This document shows, one piece after another, positions 33,106 through 44,318 of a DNA stretch of 64,000 nt. The notes beneath the pieces are model-generated. The model worked only from the letters and a program-made list of their open reading frames with translations, had not been told where the DNA came from and ran no database searches. This DNA is from Chionoecetes opilio (Eukaryota; Arthropoda; Malacostraca; Decapoda; Majidae). The position numbers and the translations under genes were made by a program. The first letter of the stretch is position 1. Each line of letters opens with the position of its first letter. Where the stretch lies: the NCBI GenBank assembly GCA_016584305.1, contig JACEEZ010021756.1, positions 198,663 to 262,662 of the forward strand, written 5' to 3'.

Positions 33106-35882
33106 TACACCATTTCGCACTTTGGGGGGGTCGCATAAAAAAAAATTTACACGCTACCAATTTCCCTACGCAATGCATCTTTACCCAGAATTGAGTCAGG
33201 CACAGAGTGTGAAATAAAACCCACTAATTAACCCGGACTTGTTTGCGTAGCCTAACCTGGCAAAGTAAAGGGGAAACTACAAAATGAGGCATTTCCCATT
33301 TTTTTAAAAAGCCAACATTCTTTTAAAACACCAAAATACATAGGGAAAAGAACATTTTTAACCACATACTCAATTTAAAGGGTTTAAAGTCCAAAAAATT
33401 TAAGAAAATACGCTAATGGTCAGATTTAAAAGTTGGGCAGTTTAAATACGTGCCTTGTAAGTATCAAACTGCAGTAAACCGAGCAGGTTTGCTTCTTAAA
33501 TGAAAAATGAAGTTAAAAGTTGTGACAGCATTTTTAAAAAACCTTTTTAGACGTTTTTACGGAAAAAAAAACCCCCATTTTTAAAAATATCAAAAAATAA
33601 CCTAATGAAAAAATAATAAATTAATCTGACCCCTTAAAAAACCTAACTTAGCCTTGCCCCCAACAACCTAACTTAGCCTTGCTCTTATAACCTAACTTAG
33701 CCTTGCCCTTAAAAAACCTGCCTAAGAAAAAATTTTTATGTTTGCACAACATTTAAATTTCTACTTTACACCGTTCTATCACTTTTAAAAACCTTTTAAA
33801 ATGTTTTTCCCCTTTTTCAATATTTTATGAGATTAAAACAGGGTAGGGGTTTTCAAACAGCCTTTTCAAACAAACGCTTTTTTTGGGGAAAGGGGGAGAG
33901 AGAGGGGAAAAACCATTTAGAAACAGTAAAAGGTGAAAAAGACTTTAAACCAGACACATTCATGTTCTAAATATTAGCCCAGTAGGGTCATACTGCTTTT
34001 CCCAAAGGCTACATCAGACACCCCTTCATCACAATCACCATAAAAAATGAGTTTAGTACAATATCCTTACTGGCAAAAATTCCCTTCAAATAACTGGGGG
34101 GTGCGCCCATTCGACCCCCCCCCCCCGCTAGTTAACTAACCTAGCCCGGGGATTGATTACTTATCCTATTATAAAACCCCGCTGGGGTCCTGGGGGGGGG
34201 GGGGGGTTTTTACCCCTCCAGACCCCCCGTGTTTTATCTCATTTCCCTCGTTATAGGGTTAGAAATGCTGCAAAAATTGTCAGTTTATAACTTGAGGACG
34301 GTTTAACCGTGCCTTGTAGCTTTAAACTGCATTACAGTAGAAACCAACACCAAATAAACATCTTCTCCACAACCTTATTACTTAACTCCCCGAAGCGGTA
34401 AAAAATTTTAGTCCTTTTCCCCCCCTTATTGCGGGGGTTTTTTCCCCCAGACCCCTTTACGTCACTTGTGATACCTTAAAAAGTAATTATAAAGGGGGGG
34501 AGAGCTGCCCCCTTCACCCCCCCTCCCCCCTAAACCCAAACCCCCTTTAACCCCTCAAAAAAAACTTGGGAAATATTAATATTCTACCCTCACTATAACC
34601 CACCTAACCTCAATAACCTAGCCAACCTCACTATAACCAAACCCAACCATAATAACCTCCTAGAGGGGCCCAAAAAAAATTTAATTTCTAACCCCACCCC
34701 CAATATAACCTAACCCAACCTAGTAAAAATTTTGTTCCCCCCAATTAAGTCTCGCAGGAGGTTATTTCAAAGGTTTTTTTTAAAGTTATAGTGAGGTTTT
34801 GGTTAGTAAAAATTTTTTTGGGGGGTCCAGAGGATGGGGTCATTTCGGGGGGCAAGGGGTTGAAGGTGGCTCTTTCCTACTTTTTTATTTTCGTGTTAGG
34901 TATCTGAAAAGATCTTTTAAAGGTCTGGGGGAAAAAAAACACTAATAAGGGCGGGAAAGGACTCTAGTTTTATCTGAGGTAAAAGGCAAAATTTTTGAGG
35001 CTTTTATAAGTCTTTTCTTATATTTGACTTTTTCCTCTCTAAGTTGTCCCACCCTTTCCTACGTACCTTTTTAAGTCTTTGTGGAGTAGATGAAGTCGCC
35101 TCACCTGAAGGCCCTTAAAAGCAGAAAAGTAGCGCCCCGGGGGGCCCCCCCACTTCCCCTGTAATATTTTTAAAAATTGGCTTCGAGACAAAAGCCCTCA
35201 CAACGGGCGGAGTGGCCAAAAACGGTCGATTCACCACCTAATAATCAAAAAATTATCCTTAACCGAGCTTTGAACCCTATTTTAAGCCCTTTGGGCCCCG
35301 CCTTCATGTCACATCCACTTAATATATTTCCTTGGGGCCCGGTCAAGGAAGACTGTGTTGGGGCCCGTACGAATTTTCAAAAATTGGCCCGATATACAGT
35401 TCCCCCTGCGGGGCCCACACGGCTTCATGATTTGCCGGGAAAAAAAGTCGCCCCGCCGCCCGGTGCCGATCGTACCCGGGCCCAACCGACACAGCCCACA
35501 AGCACAGTTTGGGGTTACTGCGATATCTAACAAATTGGTACTTTTACCCAAAAAGAGCCCCGATAAGATAATATAAGCCTTCATACAAAAAAAGATCCTT
35601 GTAATTAATTATGATCCTTAAAATAAGAAAAAACCCTTTTAAATAATAGTATAAAACCTTTGACGTAAAAAAAAGAAACGGCAGGCACGACAGCTGACGA
35701 TTGATACGCGCATTACGTTGCAAAAATGCCCGCGCAGATTTGCCTCCCGCTTACTTTTCCCTACACTCAAACCCGAAAATCGGTTTCCTGCATCATAAAG
35801 CGCAAAAGTAATCCTTTGTGGACCACCTTTGGAAACTTTGGTGGGGTTACATACTTTCAGTTTTCCTTTTTGTCCCCCGCAG
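33106..35882. other. Gene-poor stretch with inflated homopolymers
   Basis: 33640-33720 has three units of AACCTAACTTAGCCTTGCCC. 34100-34300 is a C/G-run rich copy of the dispersed repeat also seen at 42030-42270 and 54560-54770 (GCTAGTTAACTAACCTA, GATTGATTAC). 34560-34740 is CCTAACC-rich. No gene supported. Confidence 0.4.
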
Positions 35883-36040
35883 GGGGAACAAGAGGCCCCA
35901 AAAGAAGAAGAGGAAGCCAGCCAATCAGCGTGCGGATCCCAAGGGCCACAAGAAGAAAAAGAGGAAGACGGCAGACCACAATCCGATCTGCCCTTGTTTT
36001 AGCGTGACAATACTCACCCCAGCCACGCCTGGTGGCCGCG
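35883..36040 (+). CDS. Candidate internal exon, lysine-rich, gene unknown
   Basis: A pyrimidine-rich acceptor (TTTTTGTCCCCCGCAG) is followed by 158 nt open in one frame and a perfect donor (GTGAGTGAG at 36041). The peptide has two very basic blocks, NKRPQKKKRKPANQR and GHKKKKRKTADHN, then PICPCFSVTILTPATPGG. The basic blocks could be nuclear-localisation or furin-type sites. I do not recognise a family and no partner exons were found, possibly because the flanking sequence is error-laden. Confidence 0.4.
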
Positions 36041-36177
36041 GTGAGTGAGAGTGTGTGGGAAGGTGGGGGGGGGGGTTTAGGGCGGGGAGGGGGGGGAAGG
36101 GGTGAGAGGGGGGAAAGCCACTGGGTGTGTGGGGCGGGTGTAGGGAAAGGTGACGGGGTTTTCAACTCTGTGCCCCG

Positions 36178-36845
36178 GCTGGGCTAACTAGCGTGTGTAC
36201 CTTGGCTGTGGCTAAAAAGCGTTGGACCTTGGGTGTGGCTCTAGTTGTGTACCTGGGCTGTGGCTAATAGCGTGTGGCCTTGGGTGTTGTTAAATAGCGT
36301 GTGCTTGGGTGGGTAATAGCGTGTGTACCTTGGGTGTGGGTAAATGCGTTGTGCCTTGGCTGGGTAAATAGCGTGTGTACCTTGGGTGTGGCTAATACTG
36401 TGACCTTTGGGTGTGGCTAACACGTGTGTGCCCTTTGGTGTGGCTTTAAATACGGTTACCGGCTGGGTAACTCTGTGTAACCCGTGGGCTAACTAGCGTG
36501 TGTACCTTGGCTGTGGGGCCCAGGTGGTACCTTGGCTTGGGTAACTAGCGTTGTGCCTTTCTGTGGCTAAATAGCGGGGGAAAATTGGGGGTTTTGGGTA
36601 ACTAGCGTGGGGAAAATTGGGGTTTTTGGTAACTACGTGGGGAAAATTGGGGGTTTTGGCAAATAGCGTGGGAACTTGGGGGGGTTTTTCAACTAGCGTG
36701 GGGAAAATTGGGGTTTTGGCTAAAAGGTGGGAATTGCCGGGGTTTTTGGGTAAATCGTGGGAACATGGGGGTTTTTTTGGGTAACTAGCGTGGGAAAATT
36801 GGGGGGTTTTGGCTAACTAGCGTGGGGAAATGGGGGTTTTTGGGG
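36178..36845. repeat. Tandem repeat of GGCTAACTAGCGTGTGTACC units
   Basis: About 29 bp units, GGCTAACTAGCGTGTGTACC plus TTGGCTGTG. From about 36575 the units change together to GGGGAAAATTGGGGGTTTTG forms while keeping GGCTAACTAGCGTG, which looks like degraded base calling. Confidence 0.75.
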
Positions 36846-38164
36846 CGGGAATTACAAACCGGAGCGAAAAGGCTAAAAATTTTTAGGTGGCCCCCGACTC
36901 TCCCCCTTCCCCCATCAACACACACACAATCTAGCCCCATCCCATAAACCTAAAGCCCGGTTCCCACCTTACCGCTTGTACGGCTGTAATGCCAGCATCA
37001 TCCCTCACATCTTCCGTAGTACATTACTCTAGGATGTATGCATTAATAACCATTTAGTTATTTACTCTAAACTAAGTGGAGCCTCACTCCATGTATAAGT
37101 GACACAGATCACTATTAGGATAACGTCATTCAAATTCTTCATTGCGCCCTATCATTAGTGTCTTATTGCTCTCTCTCTCACATTTCTATCCCCCCTTTTC
37201 ACCCTCCCTTTCTTCCCTCCCATAACGCATGAGTCATGAGGTCTGATATGTGAGTCATTAACTTCGCGATTACCAATAACTTGTAGAGTCAAAACTTCTT
37301 ATTCCCCCCTTACCCTTCTGGCAGATCGAATAACACTCTTAGATTCTGAGCCTCCTTAAAACAGAGGAAAATAGAGTTGTGTTTCGCATATTAATGCATA
37401 GATTAGTAGAGTCATTCGCTTAAATTAAGAGTCGGCCAAGATTCTATCACGCTTCCAAATACCCTACCACTGTGAAAACCGCGTTCGTGCGGTCGTTCTG
37501 GATTAAGTTTAATACCCTCCCCGTTGATTATATTTATGAATTAAATTTTCCTTTATCAAATTAAGAGAATTGTTATAGTTACTCACTTCGTAGGTATGTC
37601 TGCTTCCCCAGCTAATAAGAAACATTCGACACTTCGTGTCCTCGTTGATGAAGACTCTGGTGAGTATTTGAACACTCGTAAATTCCCGCGTTTTAGCTGT
37701 CCTCAGTCCTCCATGAAGAGCCATGCGACGGCATTCGTTTCTTCACCGTCTCCCAGGTAAGGTGCTGTCGGTTTCGTCTCCTCTTATACTTTTTTTCTTG
37801 TGATGTGATATCTTAACCAGTGTTAGTCTCCTCCCCCCCCCCCCCCGCCTAACAAAGTAATTCGTTTCTTCACCGTCTCCCAGGCACGCGGATAGATTTA
37901 GCAAGCGGAACACGTGTTTCCACATGGTCGCGACTCGCAAACAGTTTCATTACTCTCACATTTCCCTTCTCTATATTTCCATGTCTAAGTTAGATGATTA
38001 TTCTGTATAGGGTTAGGGTGTAGGCCTATGAATATAGTCCGTGTGGAAGGTTATGCTTTTTAGAGGCTTCCCTCCCGTGATATCCCATAAATATGCATAA
38101 GTTTAAGGATGAGTAACTTTTCTTGTTAAATAAACCAAATGAGTTAAAGTAGGAATTTTTCTTG
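36846..38164. other. Region without a recognised gene
   Basis: Normal-looking sequence resumes. A 24-bp segment TTCGTTTCTTCACCGTCTCC(CAGG) is duplicated at 37734-37757 and 37861-37884 around a 103-bp insert containing a C14 run. Confidence 0.4.
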
Positions 38165-38600
38165 CTAAACCCCAGAGCCCATACTTATAGAGATTTAGGA
38201 TTCGTCTTAGACTCGCTCGAGTCTTAAATATGGCGGCCGGCGTCCTAAATCATTTCGAGCACATCCTAAATCGCTAAGACTCGTCCAAATTTCGAGGTTT
38301 GGCTAGGACAGGGTGTGAGGTGTCCTAGCGAGCAGGGCGGCGGCTAAGACTCGTCCTAAGACGTTAACATGGAGTGCTCCACCCACTCCTGAGAACTTTT
38401 CGTGATAGGATAGATGTACTGGACGAACTTGTTGATACATAACTAATCAAGCGATACCGCTTGGACCGAGAAGGGATTATATATGTGACAGACTAGTGGG
38501 AAATGTAATATAAAGCAACACTGAAAAAATACGGCGATCAGTGCATGTCAAGTCACGAGTGTGTTATTATTCACTCTTTGAGGTAGTCATGTTCCTCCTG
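38165..38600 (+). pseudogene. Harbinger-type (HARBI1-like) N-terminal remnant
   Basis: After an inverted-repeat-rich leader (GTCTTAGACTCGCTCGAGTC..., CTAAGACTCGTCC) the plus strand reads FRDRIDVLDELVDT*LIKRY followed by RLDREGIIYVTD*. RYRLDREGIIYVTDL is a typical N-terminal block of HARBI1-like nucleases. Two in-frame stops and no catalytic domain downstream, so a dead fragment. Confidence 0.5.
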
Positions 38601-39829
38601 CCTTGATATCATGTATTGTGATACAGATTGAAGTGCATCCCCACCAAACTGTTGATGAAGAATGGTATCATGTTGAGAATAAAAGCGATTTAGAGTAGGC
38701 TCACTATAAATAAAAAAAATAAAAAATTGAATAACTCGTGATTTATTAAGCCATGGAACAATATCCATATAACTCTATTTCTCTTCCCACTGCCGTAGTC
38801 TTGATAATTTTCTTATTTGTTCTTGATATCATCTGTTAATATACCAAACCCCACCTCTAACCTAACTTAACAGTTTTTGGTTGAAAGAACTAGATTCTAG
38901 GTAGTATATGTATCAGCATTATTATTCAATTGCGCCATGGGAAATTGGGGTTAAAAGACTTAGAATGAAGAAATCTACACTATGAAACAGGTTAGAATTG
39001 TCAGGCTCAAGGATGACCTAAACCAAACGGTAAATATTCCGCAGGAGTTGGCGGTGCCAACCACCCGGACAATAGCGCACCATCAAATTAGTTTTTTTTA
39101 ACCTAAATAATTCAACATAGCCTAATCCAAATCTACCCTAAGCTTAACATAACCTAAACCAAACCTTAACATAACCTAAATCTAACCTAACCTAAACTAA
39201 ACGTAACCTAACTCAGCAATTTGATAATAATGGACGATGACTTCGCGGTCGTTTTCAGGTTACTATTTTTTCCTGGTCTTCAATAGGTGCATTTTCTAAT
39301 GGAGATAGTTTTATTTTGCGCAAACCCAAAGTTAAAAAAAATAAAAAAATCATCACCGAATTTTATGGTACCATTTCCATTAAAACACTGTATCTCCATC
39401 AGAAAAAGCACTTAAAACTTGGCCGGGAGAAATTAGTCAGGGTCTTATAGGTTTTAATGAAACCTAACCTAACCTCTTAGGTTTTAATGAAACCAAAACT
39501 AACCTGGAAAATCTTAAATACAAGGTCTCCACGCTAAGCTGACACAAATGTTGGCTCTACGTATTATACTTACTGTCTTTAAGGCATCTGTTTATATTTT
39601 AATGAGTGCCGATCCTTACTTTGCCTAGATGGCCGATATTAAATTTCTGCGATCCATGTTATATTATTTAGTTTTGGTTGCTGGTCCCGGAAGATGCCAG
39701 TAGAAGATGCTCGTAGCCGAAACGCCGTGTGATGAACGCGCATATTTTTGCCACCACTACGGGCATCTTTTGGTAGCAAAATACCACGCCAAATATACAC
39801 GCCCTCCGTGCCACCTCCATGGGTCAATA
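38601..39829. other. Region without a recognised gene
   Basis: Contains GGTAAATATTCCGCAGGAG plus TTGGCGG at 39029, a motif shared with 41498 and, diverged, 53687. CCTAACCTAAAC-like tracts at 39120-39210 and a duplicated TTAGGTTTTAATGAAACC near 39450-39495. Confidence 0.4.
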
Positions 39830-41180
39830 CCGCACAGACTCCTCCCCGCACCCATGGATAAGACAAACGTCCCGCGTGTTGGACGTCGCCCTCACCCGCC
39901 TGAGGATCGGTCACACAACACTCAGAGCACACCTGATATAATACTATATGGGGTTAATGTGATAAATTTAACAAAGCAAGAAATGGATAAATTACAGAGA
40001 ATTGAAAATGGGGTGTACCGTCAAATCTTTGGGGCACAGGCATATACACAGGGGGTGGCGCTCCTAGGGGAAGTGGGAGCATCCAGTGTTAGGAATAGAA
40101 TAAGGGAGGGACAGTGGAAGTACTTGAGGTATGTATTAGTAGACGGGAATGACCTAGTGAAAAAGATAGGAGAGGAGATGATTGAGAAAAGACAAAATAA
40201 ATGGATGCAAGCTGTAATGAAAGAGCTGAGAAAGACTGGAGTCATGAACCAGGGTGTGAGGTGTGAGACAAAGGAGAGTATAAGGAAAAAAATGAGAGAG
40301 TTGAACACAAGTGAATGGGTGAATGAAATGAATGAAAAAAACTAGTTTGAAAATATATAGAAAATGGAGAAAAGAGAAGGGAGGCCAAGAAGAAATATAC
40401 AGCAATGACCAAGCTTCAGAACTACTGTTCAAGTGCAGGACAAACAACCTACAACTAAATGACAGAAGGAGGTTCTGGGGAGAAGAAATAACTTGTGATT
40501 TATGTGGGGCGGAAAAGGAGGACTTAAAACATTTTCTGCTATGGTGCCCAGCCAACAGTAATGAAAGAAAGAAAAGTGTGAGGCTACAACAACCTTACAT
40601 AGAGGAGGAAGATAATATAGTGGGGGAGTATTTGTTTGGAGAGGGGAAGGTGGAAGAAGCAAAAAGAACAATCAACAGTTTTTGGATGACCAGAGAAAAT
40701 AAGAAGAAAGAAAAAGAAAGAAACTAATAAGATAGAATAAGAGAAGAAAACAAATTAAAGACCCAGACAGCAAGAAGAAACACGTCAGGGAGTGCCGTTG
40801 AAAAAGGCCTGACTCCCGACCAACAACTGAACTGAACTGAACACCTGCATCGTCTGCAGCTCACGCCCGACCCGTACTGCCCCTGGTGCAGGAACGTCCC
40901 GGAGGCCATTGACCACTTCCTGCTGCAGTGTCCTCGCTTCCACTCCCACCGACAACTTCTACGTGGTCAACTCATCGCCCTGAACGTCACCACCTTTGAC
41001 CTGCCCACCCTGCTGGCCGCCGCTGCCGTCCACCCATCACGTCGCCCCGCCGTCATCCGCCTCACCTGTGCCTTCCTGAGGAAGACTAATCAACTGTCCC
41101 GACTGTGATTAATTCACGGCTGTACACCAGGGCGAATATCGTCGATTTCGACATCACAGCCCTTCAACAACAACAACAAC
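39830..41180 (+). mobile_element. LINE with CPWCRN zinc knuckle, interrupted by another LINE
   Basis: 39830-39935 encodes RQTSRVLDVALTRLRIGHTT and then LRAHL. After the insertion, 40841-41108 continues in the same frame with HLHRLQLTPDPYCPWCRNVP, DHFLLQCPRFHSHRQLL and RRPAVIRLTCAFLRKTNQLS to a stop at 41106-41108. CPWC...H...C is the zinc knuckle at the C-terminus of many non-LTR retrotransposon proteins. The 3' UTR ends in CTTCAACAACAACAACAACA. The 3' coding end is intact but the 5' part is missing. Confidence 0.8.
39936..40840 (+). mobile_element. 5'-truncated LINE (zinc-knuckle family), copy 2
   Basis: Flanked by ACACCTG (39929-39935 and 40841-40847). It encodes KQEMDKLQRIENGVYRQIFG, then REGQWKYLRYVLVDGNDLVK, GVMNQGVRCETKESIRKKMR, and in a shifted frame TSLKIYRKWRKEKGGQEEIY and ITCDLCGAEKEDLKHFLLWC. 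It ends in an ACTGAACTGAACTGA tail. The frame shift is an extra A in the run after ATGAATG (near 40328-40337), also present in copy 3. Confidence 0.85.
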
Positions 41181-41490
41181 AGAATCTTCACATCTCAGCT
41201 ACACCACCTGCGTCTATCCCCTGTCCTCACTACCCCTGGTGCAAGAACGTCCCGGAGATTACTGTACACTTGCTGCAGCAGTGTCCAAGCTTCCATGCAC
41301 ACCGTATAGTGCTCCACTCTCAACTCCTCATCCTGAAAGGCACACCCTGACCTGCCCACCCTGCTGGCGTCTTCCCCTCACGGCAACGCGCTGTCATCTG
41401 CCTCACCTGTGCCTTCCTGAAGAAGAAAGGTCAGCTGCCACGTCTGTGATTGCATCATAGGACATCACCAGGGAACATAGGATTAATCCT
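41181..41490 (+). mobile_element. Second CPWC-type LINE 3' fragment
   Basis: HYPWCKNVPEITVHLLQQCP then FHAHRIVLHSQLLILKGTP, and after a shift RQRAVICLTCAFLKKKGQLP. A diverged copy of 40848-41108 placed directly behind the (CAA)n tail of that element. The 3' UTR has CATAGGACATCACCAGGGAA, also found inverted near 61885. Confidence 0.7.
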
Positions 41491-41499
41491 AAAAGGTAA

Positions 41500-41925
41500 A
41501 TATTCCGCAGGAGTTGATGGCCGCTGTAGCGATCTGACTAGTTAGGCTTTGCCCGAGTAGCTACACTGCACCAATACGCATCACGCGCGGCACTGAAACA
41601 CTGCTCCCTGGGTGAATAGTTGTTTGACAGTATACATTGTTAAACAACTATTCACCCCAGGGAGCAGTGTTTCAGTATACGGGTAGGGTATAGTGATCTA
41701 GACAAAGGCACATTCGCTTGAAATGCTCTATGTTCTACTTTAATTACTACTCTACATTCAAGGCTTCCACCATGTTTTACCCAGGATCACAATTGGTATA
41801 CATTGTCAAACAACTATTTACCCAGGGAGCAGTGCTTCAGTTCCGTGAGTGCCGCGTATTTGTGCAGTGTAGCTACTCGGGCAAAGGCTAGCTAGTCAGA
41901 TCGCTACACCGCCAACTACCGTAGG
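41500..41925. mobile_element. Foldback element with CGCAGGAGTTG end
   Basis: Arms of about 130 bp: the left is 41505-41640 (GTAGCGATCTGACTAG...GTGAATAGTTGTTTGACA), the right 41796-41925 in inverted sense. An internal hairpin at 41592-41682 repeats ACACTGCTCCCTGGG inverted as CCAGGGAGCAGTGTTTC. No ORF. Confidence 0.65.
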
Positions 41926-42029
41926 CAAATTATTGTCAGATCTTTAAGTTGAGGACGATTATGACTACGTGCTTTGGAATGCATTAAATGGTAAATATGC
42001 AGTTTCAACCAATACTTTCTATTGACATG

Positions 42030-42270
42030 ACGGGGTGTGCTGCGCCCCCACAGACCCCCCTGACATTTCACCAACCTAACTTGGGCATTGATCACCTAAC
42101 CTAACCACACTGGGAGAGTCAACCCCACAGACCCCTTATGTTCATTTTAATTTCCGACGGCTGTTGTAGCTGTTATGAATAGGTACTCTTTATGATGAGA
42201 ACGCAATGTTCAGGATACTTAAAACCACCGTCCGTGTATTGGTTGTAACTGTAATTAGATTCATTAAACT
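42030..42270. repeat. Dispersed CCTAACC/C-rich repeat copy
   Basis: Shares GGGCATTGATCACCTAACCT, GCTGTTGTAGCTG and TATGATGAGAAC...GGATACT with 54560-54770 and, distorted, 34100-34300. Non-coding. Confidence 0.6.
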
Positions 42271-42433
42271 GCAGTAGAACATATTTGCTTATTTAACTTA
42301 AATAACTCAACAAAACTAATCTCAAACTTATTATCCTAAACCTAACATAACCGAAACCAAACCTAAACATAGTCTAAATTTAACGTAACCAAACATAAAC
42401 GTAACCTAACCAGCTAACCCAGTGCAGAGAAGG

Positions 42434-42802
42434 ATGACCAAAATTATTCAAGGGATGTGTAACTTTAGTTATGAGAAGAGATTGAAGCTTAAATTTACAC
42501 TCACTTGAGAGACGCAGAGTAAGGGGCAATCTGATGGAAGTTTTTAAGTGGATAAAGGGATTTAATAAAGGAGAGGTAGGAAAAGTTCTTCCGGCTAGTA
42601 ACCAGGGTAGAACAAGAAGTAACGGATTCAAGCTGGAAAAGCGTAGATTTAAACGAGAAATAGGGAAAAACTGGTTCACAAATAGGGTGGTGGATGATCA
42701 AATGAGGATGAAAGGTAGATGTAGGTAGTGTTAAGTAACAGGAACTACCTCGTGTAGGTCTCACGGCCTCTTGTAGCTTCCTTATTTTCTTATGTTCTCA
42801 TG
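42434..42802 (+). mobile_element. CR1-like LINE 3' end, copy 3
   Basis: Encodes LMEVFKWIKGFNKGEVGKVL and FKLEKRRFKREIGKNWFTNR then VVDD, the typical C-terminal block of CR1/L2 LINE proteins (normally ...F..RVV..WN.LP). A deletion joins VVDD to the end of the tail (compare 19735-19893). The 3' tail CAGGAACTACCTCGTGTAGG follows. Confidence 0.75.
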
Positions 42803-42960
42803 TTCTATTATCATATATAGAATATAATGTTATATTTTTTATTTCTGCAAGTGAATAACTGTTGCACATTATACAGAGCCGAAAATAGTATAGAAATTGT
42901 AAGCTGTAAGGCCTGTGGAGCCCGCCAACTACTGGAATATATATACCTGAAATCCTTGCA

Positions 42961-43244
42961 GCCTCAAACGGATTCCCTCAAACAACACCACTACCACCAC
43001 CAAAAATGGAGGGAACGCAGGACCGAGCACCACCGCTCTCTCCAGAGCAAAGGATCATGCTCCTCAGGCTTGTAGGTGAGAAAAAAGTACTCCAAGATCA
43101 CTCAACCAACCCTGCCTTGATGGAGTATGACTCCTATAGGCGGAAGCAGGAGGAATATTATGAGCTTCTTATACAACAAACAAAAATTGAACACAAAGAA
43201 CAAATGAGAGTCTATGAAAAAGAGATGGAAGTTGCTGAACTTAA
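42961..43244 (+). CDS. Myb/SANT-like protein C-terminal exon, broken by a piggyBac-like MITE
   Basis: A likely acceptor (CCTTGCAG at 42953-42960) opens a frame: PPLSPEQRIMLLRLVGEKKV, LQDHSTNPALMEYDSYRRKQ, then a helical KIEHKEQMRVYEKEMEVAEL. The LLxLVxEKKxxLxDHS start and coiled-coil EHKEQMRxYExEMxxAEL end resemble Myb/SANT-like DNA-binding proteins, often transposon-derived. The MITE at 43245-44286 now supplies a different end (NPFTHEKFLKFFRPL and stop). Skipping it gives AELKKRMYIAVT and a stop near 44318. Upstream exons not found. Confidence 0.5.
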
Positions 43245-44286
43245 CCCTTTCACGCACGAAAAGTTTTTAAAGTTTTTCCGTCCACTGTGACATCAATTTG
43301 GGGCTCTCTAAGTTGCCCTAAGTTGCACTAAGTTGTCCCCTCCGTGGTGCAGTGGCTAGCGTGCCTGGCTACGAATCTGCGGGCCCTGGTTCGATCCCGG
43401 GCCAGGGCAAGCCGGTGACCAGCCTACCCAGCTGTTCTTCCTTCCTTTCGGGGTTGATAAATGGGTACCTGGGGTAACCTGGGGAAGGTAACTGTGGTAA
43501 CCCGGGAGTCACACTAGCCCTGTGTCCCGGGGTAACGGGTCCTCACCCACCACAGGCTCTAAGGGCTAATGCCACGGAGATGAGCACCGCATGCCACGCG
43601 CAGCTTAGCTTATGCTCCCATCTTTACCTACCTTACTACGTTGCCCCGCGGAATGGCCTGACTGTGCGGCGAATGTTTTGTTTATGTTATCAATTTCAAC
43701 CACGATTATTCTTTTTTCCTGGCATTATTATATATCGTTGGTTTCGCAAGAGATTATTCTGCCTTATGAAAGACAAAAATAACAAGAAATACAAATAAAT
43801 AGCGGAGTTTAACGACTTCAAAAAACATTGTGTAAAGAGAAATAAGAAATACTTACGTTCACCACTTCGTAGCGCGATACTTCCTGAGTCGACTTTTTAT
43901 GGTTTATATGCCAATAAAAGCGGACTTTTATGAGGATTCCAACGCTACCATTATAATTTTCATATGGCCAGTAGATTTTGAGAAAATGGAGGAAAACTGA
44001 AACACATGTTGGAAGACGGATGGCTAAGAAGGCGGGCTAACACGCTGCCTGCTGAGAGTGAACGGGGAAACGGGCCCTTATCACTTCAAATCCATTCACA
44101 TGAGCGAGTTGACAATTAGTTTATTTTATAGGCCTAGCTTGGATATTTTACGCAGAAAATGTTTACGCGATTCTGATAAATACTTTATTTTTGGCGATTT
44201 TTTTTTTTTTTTGACGCAATTCGCATCAAAAGGTAAGATGTACACGGGCCCGTTTTGACGCGATCGTGTCACCGTGCGTGAAAGGG
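43245..44286. mobile_element. piggyBac-like MITE with TTAA duplication
   Basis: TTAA at 43241-43244 and 44287-44290. The ends CCCTTTCACGCACG and CGTGCGTGAAAGGG are perfect 14-bp inverted repeats. piggyBac elements use TTAA targets and CCY-starting ends. 1042 bp, no transposase. A tRNA-derived SINE is nested at 43338-43600. Confidence 0.8.
43338..43600 (+). mobile_element. tRNA-derived SINE (tRNA-Arg(ACG)-like head)
   Basis: The first 71 bp fold like a tRNA. TGGTGCAGTGG is a perfect A box and GGTTCGATCCC a B box, with CTACGAA as an anticodon-like loop (ACG, Arg). The body continues with GGTGACCAGCCTACCCAGCT and ends near CCACGGAGATGAGCACCGC. The long attached body and its place inside a MITE argue against a free tRNA gene. 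A CTAAGTTGC triplication precedes it (43310-43335). Confidence 0.75.
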
Positions 44287-44318
44287 TTAAAAAGAGGATG
44301 TATATCGCTGTCACTTAG

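Noticed and set aside
39707..40345. A 212-codon protein starting upstream of the LINE
   Set aside because: The first 75 codons are out-of-frame host sequence that happens to be open into the LINE frame.
43338..43409. Functional tRNA-Arg gene
   Set aside because: A and B boxes are good but the sequence runs on into a SINE body and lies inside a MITE.
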